A stretch of 64,000 nucleotides of DNA from an uncultured Exiguobacterium sp. (GCA_913775715.1 CAJYMC010000007.1:1-64000), one strand, 5' to 3'; positions 17,484 through 26,699 are shown, numbered from the stretch's first letter. Program-made: numbers and translations. The notes: generated by a model from the sequence alone, not told the origin.

Positions 17484-19264
17484 GCCAAACGACAAACGAA
17501 CTAATCAAAGGTGGCAGTTTCGTATTAGATGAGTTAGCACCAGAACGTCTCTTCACACCAGAGGATTTCTCGGAAGAACACAAAATGGTCGGTGACATGA
17601 CAGCGAAGTTCGTCGAAGATCGTGTCGTTCCTGTCCTTGACCGGATCGAAAAACACGAGTTCGAACTGTCAGTCGGTCTCCTCCGCGAAGCAGGCGAGCT
17701 TGGTCTACTCGGCGCAGACGTTCCGGAAGCATACGGCGGCTATCAGATGGATAAGATCTCGTCTTCAATCATCACGGAGAAGTTCGCACGGGGTCGTTCA
17801 TTCGCCCTCAGCTATGGCGCACACGTCGGAATCGGTTCGTTGCCGATCGTCTTCTTCGGAAACGAAGAGCAAAAGCATAAATACTTGCCGAAACTCGCTT
17901 CAGGGGAGTGGATCGCTTCGTACGCGTTGACAGAGCCAGGCTCTGGTTCGGATGCTCTTGGTGCTAAAACAACGGCTGTCTTGAACGAAGCCGGTACGCA
18001 CTACATCTTGAACGGTGAAAAACAATGGATCACGAACGCTGGTTTCGCAAGCTTATTCGTCGTCTACGCAAAAATCGACGGTGACAAGTTCACAGCCTTC
18101 CTCGTCGAAGGATCGTATCCAGGCGTCTCGACAGGCGTCGAAGAGCAAAAGATGGGGATCAAAGGGTCATCGACACGGACATTAATCTTACAAGATGCAG
18201 AAGTACCGGTCGATAACGTCCTCGGTGAAATCGGACGCGGTCACGTCATCGCCTTTAACATCTTGAACGTCGGTCGTTATAAATTGGCTGTTGGTGCTGT
18301 CGGTTCGTCAAAACGGGCGATTGATCTCGCAGTCCAGTACTCAAACGAACGCAAGCAGTTTAAAACACCAATCAGCTCGTTCCCATTGATTCAAGAAAAA
18401 CTCGCGACGATGGCAGCACAGACGTATGCGATGGAAAGTTCAGTCTACCGGACAGGTGGTCTGTTCCAAGACAGCCTCGATCAGTTGTCTGAAGAAGAGA
18501 GCAAGGACGGTAAGAAAATCGCTGATGCGATCGCGGAGTACGCAATCGAGTGCTCAATGAACAAAGTCTTTGCTTCGGAAACATTTGATTACGTCATCGA
18601 TGAAGCGGTTCAGATTCACGGTGGTTACGGCTTCATGGCAGAATATGAAGTCGAGAACATGTACCGCGATTCGCGGATCAACCGGATTTTCGAAGGAACA
18701 AACGAGATCAACCGTCTCCTCGTCCCAGGAACATTGCTGAAGAAAGCGATGAAAGGCGAGTTGCCGTTGCTTGCGGAAGCACAGCGTCTGCAACAAGAAG
18801 TGATGAGCTTCATGCCGACAGAAATCGGAACAGCACCACTTGATCGCGAACGCCACTTACTCGCGATGATGAAGAAAATCTTCTTGCTGACTGCCGGAAC
18901 AGCGGTTCAAAAATACCAGGACAAACTCCAAGGCGAACAAGAAATTTTAGCGAACACAGCTGACATCATGAGTGCGATCTATGCGCTGGAGTCAGCGATC
19001 GTCCGGACGGACAAAGCGATTGCCGACAAAGGAATCGAGAAGAGCGAACTGAAAGTCCGTTACACGGAAGTCTTCGCACAACAAGCGTTCGAAGCTGTCG
19101 AGCGTGACGCGAAAGAGACACTCTACGCGGCAGCAAGCGGCGACGAACTCCGGATGTTGCTCTCAGCGCTGAAAAAATTCAGCCGTTACCAGCCGATCAA
19201 CGTCATCGGTACGAAACGCGACATCGCAAAACGCCTCATCGAGTCAAACAAATATACGGTCTAA
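17480..19264 (+). CDS. fadE: Acyl-CoA dehydrogenase
   Basis: A 594-residue FAD enzyme that opens each beta-oxidation round. Acyl-CoA dehydrogenase signatures: [17 protein letters not shown] (about residue 150), [13 protein letters not shown], the helix [20 protein letters not shown] (about 375) and [16 protein letters not shown]. It is longer than classical 380-residue enzymes, with a C-terminal helical extension of about 150 residues as in B. subtilis FadE (YusJ). GGAGGAAC before the start lies inside fadA. Confidence 0.94.
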   Translation: MSQTTNELIKGGSFVLDELAPERLFTPEDFSEEHKMVGDMTAKFVEDRVVPVLDRIEKHEFELSVGLLREAGELGLLGADVPEAYGGYQMDKISSSIITEKFARGRSFALSYGAHVGIGSLPIVFFGNEEQKHKYLPKLASGEWIASYALTEPGSGSDALGAKTTAVLNEAGTHYILNGEKQWITNAGFASLFVVYAKIDGDKFTAFLVEGSYPGVSTGVEEQKMGIKGSSTRTLILQDAEVPVDNVLGEIGRGHVIAFNILNVGRYKLAVGAVGSSKRAIDLAVQYSNERKQFKTPISSFPLIQEKLATMAAQTYAMESSVYRTGGLFQDSLDQLSEEESKDGKKIADAIAEYAIECSMNKVFASETFDYVIDEAVQIHGGYGFMAEYEVENMYRDSRINRIFEGTNEINRLLVPGTLLKKAMKGELPLLAEAQRLQQEVMSFMPTEIGTAPLDRERHLLAMMKKIFLLTAGTAVQKYQDKLQGEQEILANTADIMSAIYALESAIVRTDKAIADKGIEKSELKVRYTEVFAQQAFEAVERDAKETLYAAASGDELRMLLSALKKFSRYQPINVIGTKRDIAKRLIESNKYTV

Positions 19265-19277
19265 GTCAGGTTTACCG

Positions 19278-19319
19278 CTTCGCCTTTGCAGGGAAAATCT
19301 CTGTAAAGGCGAAGTTTTT
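19278..19319 (+). terminator. fad operon terminator
   Basis: CTTCGCCTTTGCAG (19278-19291) pairs with CTGTAAAGGCGAAG (19301-19314), one G-U, followed by five T. Confidence 0.88.
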
Positions 19320-19339
19320 GGTTGGAGGAGGAAAACGAG

Positions 19340-19792
19340 ATGCGCCAAGAATTGGTTGAACTGCAATTTGCGATTGCCTACTATCAATCCCTTGAACGTT
19401 TGACGCCGGAAGAATGGGATCTGCCGCTCGCCCTTAACAAGTGGACCGTCCTTGAGTGCGTCAGTCATCTGTATTTATGGGACCGGTTTTATTACGATCA
19501 TGCCATCTCGAAGTTACCGGACGAACCGTTGACGCTCGTCGAGACGGATTTTGATCAGTTCAATCAATTGGCGGTCGAATATGCGCATCATATCGATCCG
19601 CTCGCCTTATTGAAGAAAGCAATCAGCGTCCGGCGTGACATCGTCAATCACCTCAATCGTCTGTCTGACGAGCAATTTGAAACGACCTATGAGGATTTTC
19701 GACCGCAAGCCTTCGTTGAGTCGTTCGTTGCTCATGACGCCCATCACCAAGATCAGATTGACGGGGCGCTCGCACGCTTGAAGCAGAAGTGA
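19340..19792 (+). CDS. DinB-like four-helix-bundle protein
   Basis: 150 residues, helical, with the DinB/YfiT superfamily layout: LNKWTVLECVSHLYLWD (about residue 33; first metal-ligand-type histidine) and HDAHHQDQIDGALARLK at the C-terminus (the histidine pair). Members bind a divalent metal and several are thiol transferases; the substrate here is unknown. Start ATG 19340 has GGAGGAGG 8 bases upstream; a TTG six codons earlier is part of the RBS region. It lies between the fad operon and yusI. Confidence 0.8.
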   Translation: MRQELVELQFAIAYYQSLERLTPEEWDLPLALNKWTVLECVSHLYLWDRFYYDHAISKLPDEPLTLVETDFDQFNQLAVEYAHHIDPLALLKKAISVRRDIVNHLNRLSDEQFETTYEDFRPQAFVESFVAHDAHHQDQIDGALARLKQK

Positions 19793-19826
19793 TCCATCTG
19801 CTACTCTTGAAGGTGAGGTGAGGAAT

Positions 19827-20189
19827 ATGACAAAAACAGTCACGATGTACGGCTATCCGAAATGTAGTACGTGCGTCAAAGCGAAAAAAGCACTCGAACA
19901 GCACGGTGTCGAAGTGGATTACAAACATATCGTCGAGGAAACACCATCTGCAACGACGATCGAGGAACTTCATCAAAAGAGTGGAGAGCCACTGAAGAAA
20001 TTCTTCAATACGAGCGGTCAATCATACCGTTCGCAAGGGATTAAGGACAAACTTCCAGAGTTATCGGAAGACGAGCAATACAAGTTGCTCGCAAGTGACG
20101 GTATGTTGTTGAAGCGTCCGATCGTCACAGACGGGAAAGACGTCACGATTGGCTTCAAGGAAGAAATGTATCAAGGAAAATGGTATTAA
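19827..20189 (+). CDS. yusI: ArsC/Spx-type thioredoxin-fold protein
   Basis: 120 residues of the ArsC/Spx family. The N-terminal CXXC is in [15 protein letters not shown] (residues about 8-22); then [16 protein letters not shown] and the Spx/ArsC mark [10 protein letters not shown] with the conserved Arg-Pro. Likely a reductase-like protein; arsenate reduction is not shown. ATG 19827 preceded by GAGGTGAGG. In B. subtilis yusI also sits beside gcvH and the fad genes, which supports orthology. Confidence 0.85.
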   Translation: MTKTVTMYGYPKCSTCVKAKKALEQHGVEVDYKHIVEETPSATTIEELHQKSGEPLKKFFNTSGQSYRSQGIKDKLPELSEDEQYKLLASDGMLLKRPIVTDGKDVTIGFKEEMYQGKWY

Positions 20190-20253
20190 GTTCAGAGTCG
20201 ATTTTGGTATACTGAACACGTTAGTCCAAATTAGTCCACAGGGGGAATCGGAA

Positions 20254-20637
20254 ATGAGTCAAGTAAAAGATAACTTACGCTATTCGGAAGAACATGAATG
20301 GGTCGAAGTATCAGGAAACAAGGCGCGCATCGGAATCACGGATTTCGCGCAACACGAACTCGGGGATATCGTCTTCGTCGAATTGCCTGAAGTCGGGGAT
20401 ACGATCTCAGCAAACGAGCCATTCGGTTCAGTCGAGTCGGTTAAGACAGTCTCGGAATTATACGCACCGATCTCTGGTAAAGTCGTTGCCATCAACGAAA
20501 ACCTTTCGGATTCCCCAGAACTCGTCAACGAGTCACCATTCGAAGGCGCATGGATGGTTGATATCGAAATCGAAGATGCTTCCCAAGTCGAGGCATTGAT
20601 GGACGCTGCAGCGTACAAATCGATGATCAACGAGTAA
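20254..20637 (+). CDS. gcvH: Glycine cleavage system H protein
   Basis: 127 residues. The lipoylated lysine lies in [15 protein letters not shown] (about residue 63). The N-terminal [11 protein letters not shown] and [14 protein letters not shown] are typical GcvH. It carries the aminomethyl group in glycine cleavage and in B. subtilis also serves in lipoyl relay. CAGGGGG precedes ATG 20254; an in-frame upstream start lies within yusI and lacks an RBS. lipA, which makes the lipoyl group, is also in this window. Confidence 0.96.
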   Translation: MSQVKDNLRYSEEHEWVEVSGNKARIGITDFAQHELGDIVFVELPEVGDTISANEPFGSVESVKTVSELYAPISGKVVAINENLSDSPELVNESPFEGAWMVDIEIEDASQVEALMDAAAYKSMINE

Positions 20638-20647
20638 TACTTAACGA

Positions 20648-20696
20648 AAAGAGAGTGAACGAGGCGCTTGCGTTTCGTCCGCTCTCTTTTTTTTGT
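20648..20696 (+). terminator. gcvH terminator
   Basis: AAAGAGAG and CTCTCTTT flank a partly paired hairpin (GAACGAGGCG...CGTTTCGTC), followed by a run of eight T. Confidence 0.8.
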
Positions 20697-20735
20697 ATAC
20701 TGACGACAGATACCACGAAGAAAGGAGCGACCGTC

Positions 20736-21017
20736 ATGCAAGAGGTCACGACCGTCCCAGCAAACGGGCTATTGTATGTCTATGCACCGATGTGCGGGAC
20801 ATGCGCCATCGCGGAACGAATGCTTGATATCGTCGAAGCGACGGAATCAGGTCAATCGATTCAGAAAGCGAACGGAAACTTCATTCCGGATTTCTTAGAA
20901 GAAGCCCGTGTCATGAGTGTTCCTGCATTGTTACGAATTGAAGAAAATCAAGTCGTAGAGCGGATTTATGCCTTCCAGTCCGTTCAAAACGTCTTTGCTT
21001 TCTGTCAAGAACGGTAA
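20736..21017 (+). CDS. yusE: Thioredoxin-like protein YusE
   Basis: 93 residues with a thioredoxin fold pattern: LLYVYAPMCGTCAIAERML carries the CGTC motif at about residues 21-24, and SVPALLRIEENQVV holds the cis-proline. Likely a thiol-disulfide exchange protein. AAGGAG is 8 bases upstream of ATG 20736. Position after gcvH matches the B. subtilis yusE-gcvH-yusI grouping. Confidence 0.82.
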   Translation: MQEVTTVPANGLLYVYAPMCGTCAIAERMLDIVEATESGQSIQKANGNFIPDFLEEARVMSVPALLRIEENQVVERIYAFQSVQNVFAFCQER

Positions 21018-21075
21018 GAAAAGTCCAACTGGATTTTTCTTTTTGTTAAATTGTCGGAATATTTACAATAATCCG

Positions 21076-21105
21076 TTGACAACGCAGAAATATGAATGGT
21101 ATATT
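21076..21105 (+). promoter_or_regulatory. Promoter of the candidate long RNA, with palindrome over the -10
   Basis: TTGACA (21076-21081), 18-base spacer, TATATT (21100-21105). A palindrome TATGAAT-ggtat-ATTCATA (21091-21109) spans the -10, a likely repressor position. The regulator is unknown. Confidence 0.65.
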
Positions 21106-21109
21106 CATA

Positions 21110-21425
21110 ACAACTTCTAGAAATGCATTATAGGAAGTCTAGCAGAGATGATCGTTCAATACGATTCAAGTCCTGAACCCTTTCTCCCATCCTAAGCCGG
21201 TGTATTGTTTCCCCTTAAGTCGTCCCCCAAAGACGAAGCGGTGCAATGAACAGGTGGTGGATCGAAAGGACCGATCAGGAAGTGAACGTAAGCTGGCGAT
21301 CATGTCGAACAGGCGCCGTCCTCCACGTGGAAGAGCGAACAATTCCGAATGGAGCTGGGTTTTCCTTCGTAGCATTTCTAACCACATTATTCGTGTTGTC
21401 GGTTCGCCGGCAACGCCTTTTTTTT
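21110..21425 (+). ncRNA. Candidate structured RNA of about 315 nt
   Basis: Between yusE and yrrT is a 540-base region without a convincing gene. It has a promoter at 21076-21105 and a textbook terminator at 21395-21424. Long-range pairing links the two ends: TAGAAATGC (21118-21126) with GCATTTCTA (21372-21380), then CTAGC (21139-21143) with GCTGG (21354-21358). Local hairpins include ATCGT-tcaat-ACGAT (about 21151-21165), TCGTC-cccaaa-GACGA and GATCG-aaaggac-CGATC. Reading frames inside lack RBS and family resemblance. I tested it by eye against RNase P, SRP, tmRNA, 6S and T-box signatures and found none. Confidence 0.5.
21395..21424 (+). terminator. Terminator of the candidate RNA
   Basis: GTTGTCGG-TTCG-CCGGCAAC, an 8-bp stem with a UUCG tetraloop, then GCC and about nine T. 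Confidence 0.92.
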
Positions 21426-21454
21426 GTTTTCTGGAAGTTTTTCGAGCCGGTCGC

Positions 21455-21530
21455 TTGCCAGGATAGAATCTCCTTGCTACAATGCGAATAAGGAAAATTA
21501 CTTTAATTCATATCCGATTACTCGGAATTA
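21455..21530 (+). promoter_or_regulatory. yrrT operon promoter and CymR-like box
   Basis: TTGCCA (21455-21460), 17-base spacer, TACAAT (21478-21483). Just downstream is the inverted repeat TAATTC-N15-GAATTA (21504-21530) with CGGAATTA, like the CymR operator ending GGAATTA. In B. subtilis the yrrT operon is CymR-controlled; here repression by cysteine status is inferred from position and pattern. Confidence 0.6.
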
Positions 21531-21556
21531 ACTGGTGAGATGGAGGACGACAAGGC

Positions 21557-22195
21557 ATGACAGTACGTTTTATGGATGTTTTCACAGAATGGGCATCGAC
21601 GTATGACGAGACAGTAACCGGACACGATCCGGAGTATAAAGAGGTCTTTCGTCGATACGATGAGATTTTGGATACAGTAGCGGATAAAGCGCAGTCGCCG
21701 GTCATTGAATTCGGAGCAGGCACAGGGAACCTGACACAACGTCTTCTGGCACGTCACGACGCCGTACTCGCCGTCGAACCAAGTCCGGAGATGCGGGCGA
21801 TCTTGACGGAAAAGATTCCGTCGCTTGATGTACAGGATGGTCACTTCCTCTCGTTCGAAGCGAACGAAGCACGCAGTTTCGTTTCGACATATGCGTTTCA
21901 TCATCTAACAGATGAGGAAAAGGGAGAAGCAATCGAACTGATGGCGTCACATTTACCGGCAGACGGAAAAATTGTCTATGCGGATACGATGTTCGTCTCA
22001 GAAGAGGCACGCCTGCAAACGATCCGCGAAGCACGCGCTCAAGGATTCGATGCGTTAGCGGATGATCTCGAACGCGAGTTTTACCCGTTGATTCCAGTTA
22101 TGGAAGAATTGTTTACAGCACGGGGATTCACTGTCAACTTCACACAATACAATCACTTCGTCTGGCTCGTAGAAGCCGAGAAAATGGGGGAATAA
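21557..22195 (+). CDS. yrrT: SAM-dependent methyltransferase YrrT
   Basis: 212 residues; class I methyltransferase with motif I VIEFGAGTGNLTQRLL (about residue 50) and acidic strand end AVEPSPEM; AFHHLTDEEK follows. N-terminus FTEWASTYDETV is typical of YrrT. The substrate is unknown. It is the first gene of a sulfur operon: yrrT, luxS, mccA and mccB have spacings of 3 bases or overlaps. GGAGG lies 10 bases before the ATG. Confidence 0.88.
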   Translation: MTVRFMDVFTEWASTYDETVTGHDPEYKEVFRRYDEILDTVADKAQSPVIEFGAGTGNLTQRLLARHDAVLAVEPSPEMRAILTEKIPSLDVQDGHFLSFEANEARSFVSTYAFHHLTDEEKGEAIELMASHLPADGKIVYADTMFVSEEARLQTIREARAQGFDALADDLEREFYPLIPVMEELFTARGFTVNFTQYNHFVWLVEAEKMGE

Positions 22196-22198
22196 ATC

Positions 22199-22663
22199 AT
22201 GGCACTTCAAAAAATGAACGTCGAAAGCTTTAACCTGGATCACACGAAAGTCAAAGCACCTTATATCCGCGTCGCGGGTTATAAAGAAGGTAAAGTCGAC
22301 CAAGTCGTCAAATATGATATCCGTTTCACGCAGCCAAACGTTGAGCAAATGCCGATGCGTGCGATGCACACACTCGAGCACTTACTTGCTGAAAACATCC
22401 GTAACTACTCGGATGATGTCATCGATGTCTCGCCGATGGGATGCCAAACAGGTTTCTACATGGCGATGATGAACTTCGACTCGGTCGAAAAAATGAGCGA
22501 ACTCGTTGAGAAGACGTTGAAAGACGTCCTTGCAGCAGAAGAGATTCCAGCGCAAAACGAAGTCCAATGTGGATTTGCGAGCGCACATGACCTCAAAGGA
22601 GCGAAGCACTATGCCGAGAAAATGCTTGCCGGTCGTGATGAATGGGACATCGTCTTCGGATGA
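22199..22663 (+). CDS. luxS: S-ribosylhomocysteine lyase
   Basis: 154 residues; splits S-ribosylhomocysteine into homocysteine and DPD, the precursor of AI-2. The iron site [12 protein letters not shown] (HxxEH, about residue 54), GCQTGFYM and a distal His/Cys region are visible; the N-terminus [18 protein letters not shown] is typical. Here it provides homocysteine directly to the following mccA product. RBS ATGGGGG lies in the end of yrrT. Confidence 0.96.
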   Translation: MALQKMNVESFNLDHTKVKAPYIRVAGYKEGKVDQVVKYDIRFTQPNVEQMPMRAMHTLEHLLAENIRNYSDDVIDVSPMGCQTGFYMAMMNFDSVEKMSELVEKTLKDVLAAEEIPAQNEVQCGFASAHDLKGAKHYAEKMLAGRDEWDIVFG

Positions 22664-23583
22664 TCGCGAACAACGTCCGCGACCTCGTCGGAAACACACC
22701 ACTCTACGAGATCACTTCATTCGATTTGCCTGCTGGTACGCGCATTTTGGCGAAGCTCGAATGGATGAACCCTGGGGGCAGCGTCAAAGACCGCCTTGGC
22801 ATTCAACTCGTTGATGCAGCAATCGAAAACGGACATGTGACACCAGGCGGTACGATCATCGAGCCGACAGCCGGGAATACCGGCATCGGCTTGGCGCTCG
22901 CCGCTAAAAAATATGATCTTCAAGTCATCTGTGTCGTTCCGGAAAAATTCAGTCAGGAAAAACAGACGTTGATGCGGGCACTCGGCGCAACCGTCGTCAA
23001 CACGCCGACTGAACTCGATATGCAAGGGGCTATCGACCGGGCAAAAGAACTCGGTCAGGAAATTCCGAACAGTTACGTTCCGTTACAATTCGAAAACGAA
23101 GAGAACCCAGTCACGTATCAGCGGACACTCGGTCCTGAGCTGATTGCGGACTTGCCGCACATCGACTGGTTTGTTGCCGGTTGTGGTTCAGGTGGTACGT
23201 TCGCCGGAACAGCGGACTTCTTAAAACAACGTCTCGGTACAAAAGCAGCGATCGTTGAACCGGAAGGCTCCGTCTTAAATGGTGGTCCAGCCGGTCCGCA
23301 TAAGACGGAAGGTATCGGGACAGCGAAATGGCCAAGTCTCGTGCCACGTGAGCTCGTTGACGAGATTCATACGATTTCTGACCGCGATGCATTTGACGCG
23401 GTTCATACACTCGCCGCTCGCGAAGGATTACTCGTCGGTAGTTCAGCAGGTGCAGCGCTCGTTGCTGCGCTTGATATCGCGAAGCGTCACCCCGGCAGTA
23501 CGATCGTCACCGTCTTCGCAGACAGTGCCGAACGCTACTTAAGCCAACAAATCTTTGAAAAGGTGGACGAAACTCATGCGTAA
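22660..23583 (+). CDS. mccA: O-acetylserine-dependent cystathionine beta-synthase
   Basis: 307 residues of the cysteine synthase/CBS family, with PLP lysine in [13 protein letters not shown] (about residue 41), [12 protein letters not shown], and the phosphate loop [10 protein letters not shown] (about 175). By operon context (luxS before, cystathionine lyase after) it is MccA, which joins homocysteine with O-acetylserine, rather than a CysK. ATG overlaps the luxS stop; an earlier ATG at 22642 is within luxS without an RBS. Confidence 0.88.
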   Translation: MIANNVRDLVGNTPLYEITSFDLPAGTRILAKLEWMNPGGSVKDRLGIQLVDAAIENGHVTPGGTIIEPTAGNTGIGLALAAKKYDLQVICVVPEKFSQEKQTLMRALGATVVNTPTELDMQGAIDRAKELGQEIPNSYVPLQFENEENPVTYQRTLGPELIADLPHIDWFVAGCGSGGTFAGTADFLKQRLGTKAAIVEPEGSVLNGGPAGPHKTEGIGTAKWPSLVPRELVDEIHTISDRDAFDAVHTLAAREGLLVGSSAGAALVAALDIAKRHPGSTIVTVFADSAERYLSQQIFEKVDETHA

Positions 23584-24742
23584 GAAGACAGCATTGATTC
23601 ATGGAGGAACAGGTGTCGACCGGGCAACAGGAGCCGTCACACCTCCGATCTATCAAACAAGCACATACAAGCAGGATAAAATCGGTCAACTTAAGGACGG
23701 ATACGAATACTCACGGACAGCGAACCCGACACGGACGAGCATCGAACGATTGATTGCGGATCTCGAGGGCGGCGCACGTGGTTTTGCCTTCGGTTCTGGG
23801 ATGGCAGCGATTCACGCCGTCTTCCACTTGCTTGAGTCTGGCGACCACATCGTCATGACGGATGATGTCTACGGTGGTACGTTCCGCTTGATGCAACGCG
23901 TCTTACCGAAGTTCAACATTCAAGTGACATTCGTCGATACGACGGACCTTGCAGCAACGGAAGCAGCGATCCAAGACAACACGAAGATCGTCTACGTCGA
24001 AACACCGACGAACCCGTTATTGAAAGTAACGGACATCGCAGCGATCGCAACGATCGCCAAACGTCACGATCTTAAACTCGTCGTCGACAACACGTTCGCG
24101 ACGCCATATCATCAACAACCACTCGCGCTCGGTGCAGACATCGTCTTGCACAGTGCAACAAAATACATCGGCGGACACTCGGACGTCGTCGCTGGACTTG
24201 TCGTCGTCAAAGATGATGCGCTCGGCGAAGAGCTTCACTTCATCCAAAACTCGACAGGCGGCGTACTTGGACCGCAAGACAGCTTCTTGCTCGTCCGTGG
24301 TCTTCGTACACTCGGTATCCGGATGGATGCGATCGAAGAGACAGCCCATGATCTCGTTGCGTTCCTACAAGCGCAAGATATTGTCTCAAATATCTTCTAC
24401 CCGGGACTTGCATCGCATCCTGGTCACGACATCCAAGCGAAACAAGCGACTGGATTTGGTGGGATGATCAGCTTTGATGTCGGTTCAGCAGCAAACGCAG
24501 AAAAACTCGTCGAGGCGACACACTTCTTCACACTTGCTGAGAGTCTTGGTGCCGTCGAGAGTCTGATTTCGGTGCCGGCACGGATGACGCACGCGTCGAT
24601 CCCAGCAGAACGTCGGGCAGAACTTGGCATCACGGACGGTCTCGTTCGGATTTCAGTTGGACTTGAAGACGCGGAAGATTTGAAAGAAGACTTAACACGT
24701 GCTTTCACGTTCCTCGAAAAAGTTTCTGAAAAAACTGTTTGA
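23576..24742 (+). CDS. mccB: Cystathionine gamma-lyase / homocysteine lyase
   Basis: 388 residues, Cys/Met metabolism PLP enzyme family. Marks: YSRTANPTRTSIERLIADLEG, GSGMAAIHAVFHLLESGD, VYVETPTNPLL and the PLP lysine in LHSATKYIGGHSDVVAG (about residue 200). With mccA it turns homocysteine into cysteine (reverse transsulfuration). AAAGGTGG precedes ATG 23576, which overlaps the mccA stop by eight bases. Its stop codon lies within the next promoter. Confidence 0.92.
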   Translation: MRKKTALIHGGTGVDRATGAVTPPIYQTSTYKQDKIGQLKDGYEYSRTANPTRTSIERLIADLEGGARGFAFGSGMAAIHAVFHLLESGDHIVMTDDVYGGTFRLMQRVLPKFNIQVTFVDTTDLAATEAAIQDNTKIVYVETPTNPLLKVTDIAAIATIAKRHDLKLVVDNTFATPYHQQPLALGADIVLHSATKYIGGHSDVVAGLVVVKDDALGEELHFIQNSTGGVLGPQDSFLLVRGLRTLGIRMDAIEETAHDLVAFLQAQDIVSNIFYPGLASHPGHDIQAKQATGFGGMISFDVGSAANAEKLVEATHFFTLAESLGAVESLISVPARMTHASIPAERRAELGITDGLVRISVGLEDAEDLKEDLTRAFTFLEKVSEKTV

Positions 24743-24767
24743 CAACAAAAATAACCCCTGCTAATAT
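24739..24767 (+). promoter_or_regulatory. Promoter of the metNPQ leader
   Basis: TTGACA (24739-24744), 17-base spacer, TAATAT (24762-24767). The -35 overlaps the stop codon of mccB. It would start transcription about 20-25 bases before the S-box. Confidence 0.8.
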
Positions 24768-24798
24768 TCAGAATATATTCTACAAACTTAATACCGAA

Positions 24799-24906
24799 AC
24801 TCTTATCGAGAGTGGTGGAGGGACTGGCCCGATGAAACCCGGCAACCGCGGATCTAATCCGAAGTGGTGCTAATTCCAGCAGACAAAAGTCTGGGAGATG
24901 AGAGCA
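24799..24906 (+). promoter_or_regulatory. SAM-I (S-box) riboswitch
   Basis: The conserved core is present: GAGAGTGGTGGAGGGACTGG, CCCGATGAAACCCGGCAACC, a variable P3 arm (GGAT...ATCC) and GTGGTGCTAATTCC-AGCAGA, closed by CTTATC with GGGAGATGAGAG. Binding of S-adenosylmethionine should favour the terminator that follows and shut down metNPQ. Confidence 0.96.
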
Positions 24907-24924
24907 AATGGTTTTGTGTACTGA

Positions 24925-24966
24925 AAAGTGCGCGCGTTTGCTCTAAAACGCGCGCACTTTTTTTAT
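24925..24966 (+). terminator. S-box expression-platform terminator
   Basis: AAAGTGCGCGCGTTT (24925-24939) pairs perfectly with AAACGCGCGCACTTT (24946-24960), followed by more T. Conditional on the SAM riboswitch. Confidence 0.93.
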
Positions 24967-24982
24967 TTTAGGAGGGACAGTT

Positions 24983-26005
24983 GTGATTCGTTTACAAGAC
25001 GTAGGAAAGATTTATCGCTCAAAGCGCGGAGCGGTCGAAGCCGTCGCGAATGTCGATCTGACAATCGAGCGCGGTGAAATTTTTGGAATAATCGGTTATT
25101 CCGGAGCAGGGAAATCGACCTTGATCCGATTGCTGAATATGCTTGAAGCACCAACGAGTGGTTCGATCCAAATCGATGGTGTTGAAATGACATCACTCAA
25201 ACCTAAGGAATTACGAGGCGTCCGCAAGAATGTCTCGATGGTCTTCCAACATTTCAACTTACTATGGTCACGAACAGTTGAAGAAAACATCATGTTCCCA
25301 CTCGAACTCGGTGGCTTCCCGAAGGCACGTCGCAAGGAACGGGTCGCGGAACTGATCCAACTCGTTGGTTTAGACGGACGTGAAAAAGCCTATCCGTCGC
25401 AATTATCCGGTGGTCAAAAGCAACGTGTCGGTATCGCTCGGGCACTGGCATCGAATCCGGACGTTCTCTTATGTGACGAGGCAACAAGTGCACTCGACCC
25501 GAAGACGACGGACTCGATTCTTGAGTTACTTGTCGATATCAACGAAAAACTGAAACTGACGATCGTCTTGATCACACACGAGATGCACGTCATTCAAAAA
25601 ATCTGTCACCGGGTCGCTGTCATGGAAGCCGGTAAAATCGTCGAGCAAGGACCGGTCGCAGAAGTCTTCCGTCATCCGAAGCAAGCGATGACGAAGGAGT
25701 TTGTCAAACAATTGACGTCGCCGTCGGAAAACGAGTTGACGTTCGCGAAACTACGCGAACGGTACCCAACCGGAAAAATCGTTCAGTTGACGTTCGTCGG
25801 ATCGACAGCGGAAAGCCCGATCCTCGCGGAAGTCATGAAGGATTCACCGGTCCTGTTTAATATCATCGGCGGAAACGTCGGTCAATCACAGGAAGGGGCA
25901 CTCGGTACACTGTTCATTCAGTTGATCGGGGAAACAGCAGCAACACAAGCGGTCATCACGAAGCTTCAAGCCAGTGATGTTGAAGTGGAGGTGGATCACC
26001 GATGA
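24983..26005 (+). CDS. metN: Methionine ABC transporter ATP-binding protein
   Basis: 340 residues. ABC ATPase with Walker A GYSGAGKST (about 37), signature LSGGQKQRV, Walker B VLLCDEATSAL and the H-loop VLITHEMHV. The C-terminal 90 residues form the ACT-like NIL domain (GNVGQSQEGALGTLFIQL) typical of MetN, which senses methionine. Start is GTG 24983 after GGAGGGAC. First gene of metNPQ, behind the S-box. Confidence 0.95.
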   Translation: MIRLQDVGKIYRSKRGAVEAVANVDLTIERGEIFGIIGYSGAGKSTLIRLLNMLEAPTSGSIQIDGVEMTSLKPKELRGVRKNVSMVFQHFNLLWSRTVEENIMFPLELGGFPKARRKERVAELIQLVGLDGREKAYPSQLSGGQKQRVGIARALASNPDVLLCDEATSALDPKTTDSILELLVDINEKLKLTIVLITHEMHVIQKICHRVAVMEAGKIVEQGPVAEVFRHPKQAMTKEFVKQLTSPSENELTFAKLRERYPTGKIVQLTFVGSTAESPILAEVMKDSPVLFNIIGGNVGQSQEGALGTLFIQLIGETAATQAVITKLQASDVEVEVDHR

Positions 26006-26667
26006 TTTCATTCTTTGACAACCTAGATTGGGACATGGTGTGGGAAGCGACAGGCAGTACCGTCTATATGACGGCAATCGCTGGGGTTTCGACATTCGTT
26101 CTCGGTTTGATCATTGGTTTACTATTGTATGCGACAAACGAAGAGTTATTGTTCAAGAATCGGGCGTTCTATTCAGTGTTGAGCTTGATCGTCAACGTCT
26201 TCCGTTCGATTCCGTTCATCATCTTACTGATCTTATTGATTCCATTTACGACAGCGATCGTCGGTTCGTTCCTCGGACCAACGGCAGCATTACCGGCACT
26301 GATTTTCGGTGCTGCACCATTTTACGGTCGGATGGTTGAACTCGCACTTCGCGAAGTCAATAAAGGTGTCATCGAGGCAGCTGAATCGATGGGGGCGACG
26401 AAGTTCCAAATCATCTATAAAGTCTTAATCCCGGAAGCGTTGCCTGCCATCGTTTCTGGTATCACGGTCACACTCGTCTCACTTGTCGGTTATACGGCAA
26501 TGGCCGGAGTAGTCGGCGGAGGTGGACTTGGGGACATGGCCTTCATCGAAGGATTCCAGCGTTCTCAAAACGATGTCATCGTCATTGCGACACTCTTAAT
26601 CTTAGCGATCGTCTTCGTCATCCAAATCATTGGTGATTTGCTGATCCGTGCGATCGATAAACGTTAA
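26002..26667 (+). CDS. metP: Methionine ABC transporter permease
   Basis: 221 residues with five likely transmembrane helices. The MetI/MetP mark EAAESMGATKFQIIYKVLIPEALP (EAA loop, about residue 130) and TAMAGVVGGGGLGDMA are visible. Overlaps metN by four bases (ATGA). Confidence 0.94.
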   Translation: MISFFDNLDWDMVWEATGSTVYMTAIAGVSTFVLGLIIGLLLYATNEELLFKNRAFYSVLSLIVNVFRSIPFIILLILLIPFTTAIVGSFLGPTAALPALIFGAAPFYGRMVELALREVNKGVIEAAESMGATKFQIIYKVLIPEALPAIVSGITVTLVSLVGYTAMAGVVGGGGLGDMAFIEGFQRSQNDVIVIATLLILAIVFVIQIIGDLLIRAIDKR

Positions 26668-26699
26668 TTCAAATCTTAATCATATTGGAGGAATCATTC

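Noticed and set aside
21108-21425. Assigning the candidate RNA to RNase P, SRP, tmRNA, 6S or a T-box leader
   Set aside because: The hallmark sequences (such as GAGGAAAGTCC, GGAAGGAAGCAGC, or the T-box AGGGTGGNACCGCG) are absent, and size or layout does not fit.
21200-21491. Two overlapping plus-strand reading frames of about 80-90 codons inside the candidate RNA
   Set aside because: No ribosome-binding site, no family resemblance, and they run through the terminator hairpin.
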